Positions 5,670 through 8,107 of a stretch of DNA of 8,107 nt are shown in pieces; the first letter of the stretch is position 1, and every line of letters starts with the position of its first letter. The translations under genes were made by a program, and so were the position numbers. The DNA is from Alphaproteobacteria bacterium (GTDB lineage: Bacteria; Pseudomonadota; Alphaproteobacteria; SP197), in contig JAJEBJ010000044.1 in NCBI GenBank assembly GCA_022822575.1, positions 1-8,107 of the forward strand, read 5' to 3'. The notes under the pieces were generated by a model. The model had not been told where the DNA came from and ran no database searches. It was given only the letters and a program-made list of their open reading frames with translations.

Positions 5670-8107
5670 ATGGCGGACTTACCGGGAACCGCACGGGTGG
5701 TGATCATCGGCGGGGGCGCCGTGGGAGCCTCGTGCCTCTATCACCTGGCGCGCGCCGGCTGGACCGACTGCGTGCTGCTGGAGAAGAACGAACTCACTGC
5801 CGGCTCGACCTGGCATGCCGCCGGCAACGTGCCGACCTTCTCGGCCAGCTGGTCGGTCATGAACATGCAGCGCTACTCGGCCGAACTCTACCGCGGCCTC
5901 GCCGAGGCGGTCGACTACCCGATGAACTATCACGTGACGGGATCGATCCGCCTGGCGCATTCCGAGAACCGCATGCTGGAGTTCGAGAGGGTGGTCGGCA
6001 TGGGCCGCTACCAGGGCATGGATGTCAGGACCTGCACGAACGACGAACTGAAGGAACTCTATCCCTATCTCGAGACCCACGATCTCGCCGGCGGTCTCTA
6101 TGACCCTTATGACGGCGACATCGATCCGGCCCAGCTGACCCAAGCCCTCGCCAAGGGCGCGCGGGATCTTGGCGCCACCGTCGTGCGGTTCTGCCCGGTC
6201 ACCGGGGTGCGGCGCGAGAGTGACTGGGTGGTGGAAACCACGCACGGCGACATCCGCTGCCAGTACGTGGTGAACGCCGCCGGCTATCGCGCTGGAGAGG
6301 TCGGCGCCATGTTCGGCCGCGAGGTGCCGGCGGTCGCCATGGCGCACCAGTACATGCTCACCGGGGACATCCCCGAACTGAAGGCCTACACGGAACGGAC
6401 GGGGCGCAAGCTTCCCCTGTTGCGTGATGTCGACAGCAGCTACTACCTTCGCCAGGAGAAGTCCGGCCTCAATCTCGGCCCCTACGAGAGGGGCTGCCGG
6501 GCCCACTGGATCAGCGACGACGATCCCATGCCCGAGGATTTCTCCTTCATGCTCTACCCCGAGGACCTCGAACGCCTCGAGTGGTACATCGAGGACGCCA
6601 TGGCGCGGGTGCCGCTGCTCGCCGAGGGTGGCGTCAGCCGGACCATCAACGGACCGATCCCCTATGCGCCGGACGGTAATCCCCTGATCGGTCCGATGCC
6701 GGGCGTGCCGGACGCCTTCGAGGCCTGCGTCTTCACCTTCGGCATCGCCCAGGCGGGCGGCGCCGGCAAGGTGCTCGCCGAGTGGGTGATCGAGGGCGCC
6801 ACCGAATGGGACATGTGGTCCTGCGACCCGCGCCGTTTCACCGACTACGCGGACCGGGACCACGCCATCGCCAAGGGCATCGAGGTCTACGGCCACGAGT
6901 ACGCCATGCACTTCCCGCATCACGCCTGGCCCGCCGGACGCGACAAGCGCCTCTCGCCGGTCCACGACAGGATCCGGGCCATGGGCGGCCAGATGGGCGC
7001 CTATGGCGGATGGGAGCGCGCCAACTGGTTTGCCCTTCCCGGCGACGACACGTCCGAGGAGGCGACACAGACCTGGGAGCGCGATGGTCCGTGGTTTCCG
7101 CGGATCCGCGAGGAATGCCTCGCCGTGCGTGACGCGGTGGGCGTTCTCGATCTCGCAGGCTTCTCCTGGTTCCACCTGAAGGGCGACGGGGCGAGGGACT
7201 GGCTGCGGTCGATGATCACGGGCGGCGTGCCGCGTGTCGGGCGCCTGGGACTGGGCTATTTCGCTGACGATGCCGGGCGGATCATCACCGAACTCTCGAT
7301 CATCCGTCTCGACGAGAACGAGATGTTCCTCATCAGTGCGGGCGCCGCGCAGTGGCACGACCGCGACTGGCTGGTGAAGCACCTGCCGGCACGATCGTCC
7401 GTGACGCTGGAGAACCAGACGGGCCGGCGGTGCTGCCAGATCGTCTCCGGCCCCCATGCCCGCGCCCTGATCGGCGATCTCTGCGATGCCGACCTCGCCC
7501 TGCCGTGGCTCACCTGGCAGGAGACGACGATAGCCGGCGCCCGCGTGCTGCTGATCCGGGTTTCCTATGCCGGCGCCCTGGGCTGGGAGATTCACAGCGA
7601 CGCCGCCGACACGCCCGCCGTCTACGACGCGCTGCTCGAGGCCGGAGGGCGCCACGGTCTGAGACCCTTCGGCATGTTCGCCCTCAACAGCCTGCGCCTG
7701 GAGAAGGGCTACCGTGCATGGAAGGCGGACCTGTCGACGGACTACACCATCCTCGAGGGCGGCCTCGAGCGCTTCGTGAAGTGGGACAAGGACTCCTTCA
7801 AGGGCAAGGCGGCCCTGGAAAACCAGCGCCAGCAGGGGGTGACGAAACGGTTCGCCACCATGACCGTCGAGGCGGGCGCCTATGATGCCCCCTACATGTC
7901 CACCATCTGGAAGGACGACGCCATGGTCGGAGAAACCACCTCCGGCGGCTGGGGGCACCGGATCGGGAAGTCCATCGCGCTCGGCATGGTGAGACGCGAC
8001 TGCGCCGAACCCGGTACCCGCCTGGAAATCGAGATGTACGGACGCCGCTACCCGGCCACCGTGGAGCCCGATCAACCTCTCTTCGATCCCGACAACCTCT
8101 CGCTGAA
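5670..8107 (+). CDS. Dimethylglycine/sarcosine dehydrogenase-like flavoprotein (FAD + GcvT domains), 3' end outside window
   Basis: At least 812 codons are open to the window edge without a stop; the family is about 810-850 aa, so only a few residues are probably missing. The N-terminal DAO/FAD domain has ARVVIIGGGAVGAS (8-21; glycines 14, 16, 19) and Glu38 for the ribose. TAGSTWHAAG (43-52) has His49 where dimethylglycine and sarcosine dehydrogenases carry covalently bound FAD. The FAO_M linker follows from about 370-430, then WERANWF (about 448-454) opens the GcvT-like folate-binding domain, with YAGALGWEIH (633-642) as a signature and a GcvT C-terminal barrel from about 710. Such enzymes oxidise N-methyl amines and can pass the one-carbon unit to tetrahydrofolate. 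The usual acidic folate contact (second D of the D-D-L motif) appears to be Glu541 in IITELSI. The start has only a weak RBS (GGGG at 5661); upstream ATGs are out of frame. N-methyl substrate is inferred from family. Confidence 0.88.
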   Translation, partial: MADLPGTARVVIIGGGAVGASCLYHLARAGWTDCVLLEKNELTAGSTWHAAGNVPTFSASWSVMNMQRYSAELYRGLAEAVDYPMNYHVTGSIRLAHSENRMLEFERVVGMGRYQGMDVRTCTNDELKELYPYLETHDLAGGLYDPYDGDIDPAQLTQALAKGARDLGATVVRFCPVTGVRRESDWVVETTHGDIRCQYVVNAAGYRAGEVGAMFGREVPAVAMAHQYMLTGDIPELKAYTERTGRKLPLLRDVDSSYYLRQEKSGLNLGPYERGCRAHWISDDDPMPEDFSFMLYPEDLERLEWYIEDAMARVPLLAEGGVSRTINGPIPYAPDGNPLIGPMPGVPDAFEACVFTFGIAQAGGAGKVLAEWVIEGATEWDMWSCDPRRFTDYADRDHAIAKGIEVYGHEYAMHFPHHAWPAGRDKRLSPVHDRIRAMGGQMGAYGGWERANWFALPGDDTSEEATQTWERDGPWFPRIREECLAVRDAVGVLDLAGFSWFHLKGDGARDWLRSMITGGVPRVGRLGLGYFADDAGRIITELSIIRLDENEMFLISAGAAQWHDRDWLVKHLPARSSVTLENQTGRRCCQIVSGPHARALIGDLCDADLALPWLTWQETTIAGARVLLIRVSYAGALGWEIHSDAADTPAVYDALLEAGGRHGLRPFGMFALNSLRLEKGYRAWKADLSTDYTILEGGLERFVKWDKDSFKGKAALENQRQQGVTKRFATMTVEAGAYDAPYMSTIWKDDAMVGETTSGGWGHRIGKSIALGMVRRDCAEPGTRLEIEMYGRRYPATVEPDQPLFDPDNLSL

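Noticed and set aside
5679..8075. 798-codon open frame on the minus strand
   Set aside because: It is the exact antisense of the FAD/GcvT dehydrogenase, whose plus-strand translation has a Rossmann motif, the TWHAAG segment and GcvT signatures. The minus frame shows no domain and has the biased composition expected of a shadow in GC-rich coding DNA.

Overview
The window reads as an accessory amine-uptake and amine-oxidation region from a GC-rich proteobacterium. An alphaproteobacterium (Rhizobiales, Rhodospirillales or Rhodobacterales type) is my inference from the style of the PotABCD-like transporter and the long FAD/GcvT-type dehydrogenase. There is no RNA gene or taxonomic marker to confirm it.

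Layout. Positions 1-2946 (+) hold three parts of a spermidine/putrescine-type ABC importer: the end of an inner-membrane permease (PotC-like), a Tat-signal substrate-binding protein, and a PotA-like ATPase that overlaps it by 4 nt. A second permease probably lies upstream of the window. A separate promoter-like element precedes the binding-protein gene. Positions 2947-3489 are a patchwork: a perfect hairpin at the end of the ATPase gene, the antisense C-terminal scrap of an M24 (Xaa-Pro/creatinase-like) peptidase, an intact Phd/YefM-type antitoxin with no visible toxin, and a tiny ORF. Positions 3490-4839 (+) encode a PuuB-like FAD amine oxidoreductase. Positions 4840-5669 hold, on the minus strand, a broken DUF1428 (YbaA-like) gene with a frameshift near its start and an apparent loss of its stop codon. 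From 5670 to the window edge (+) there is an almost complete dimethylglycine/sarcosine-dehydrogenase-like flavoprotein (FAD domain plus GcvT folate-binding domains). It runs off the window without a stop, and its opposite strand happens to carry a 798-codon open frame that is not a gene.

How the genes may work together (inference): the importer brings in a polyamine or other small cationic/methylated amine, and the two flavoenzymes oxidise C-N bonds of the imported compound or its products. The substrate cannot be fixed from this sequence, and the glutamylation and aldehyde-oxidation enzymes of a full Puu pathway are absent from the window.

The window shows signs of assembly and decay: a visible change of base composition between the transporter block and the oxidoreductase block, with an orphan antitoxin and a gene scrap at the seam, and a degraded gene between the two oxidoreductases. 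I see no CRISPR array, tRNA, rRNA, transposase or other clearly new system.
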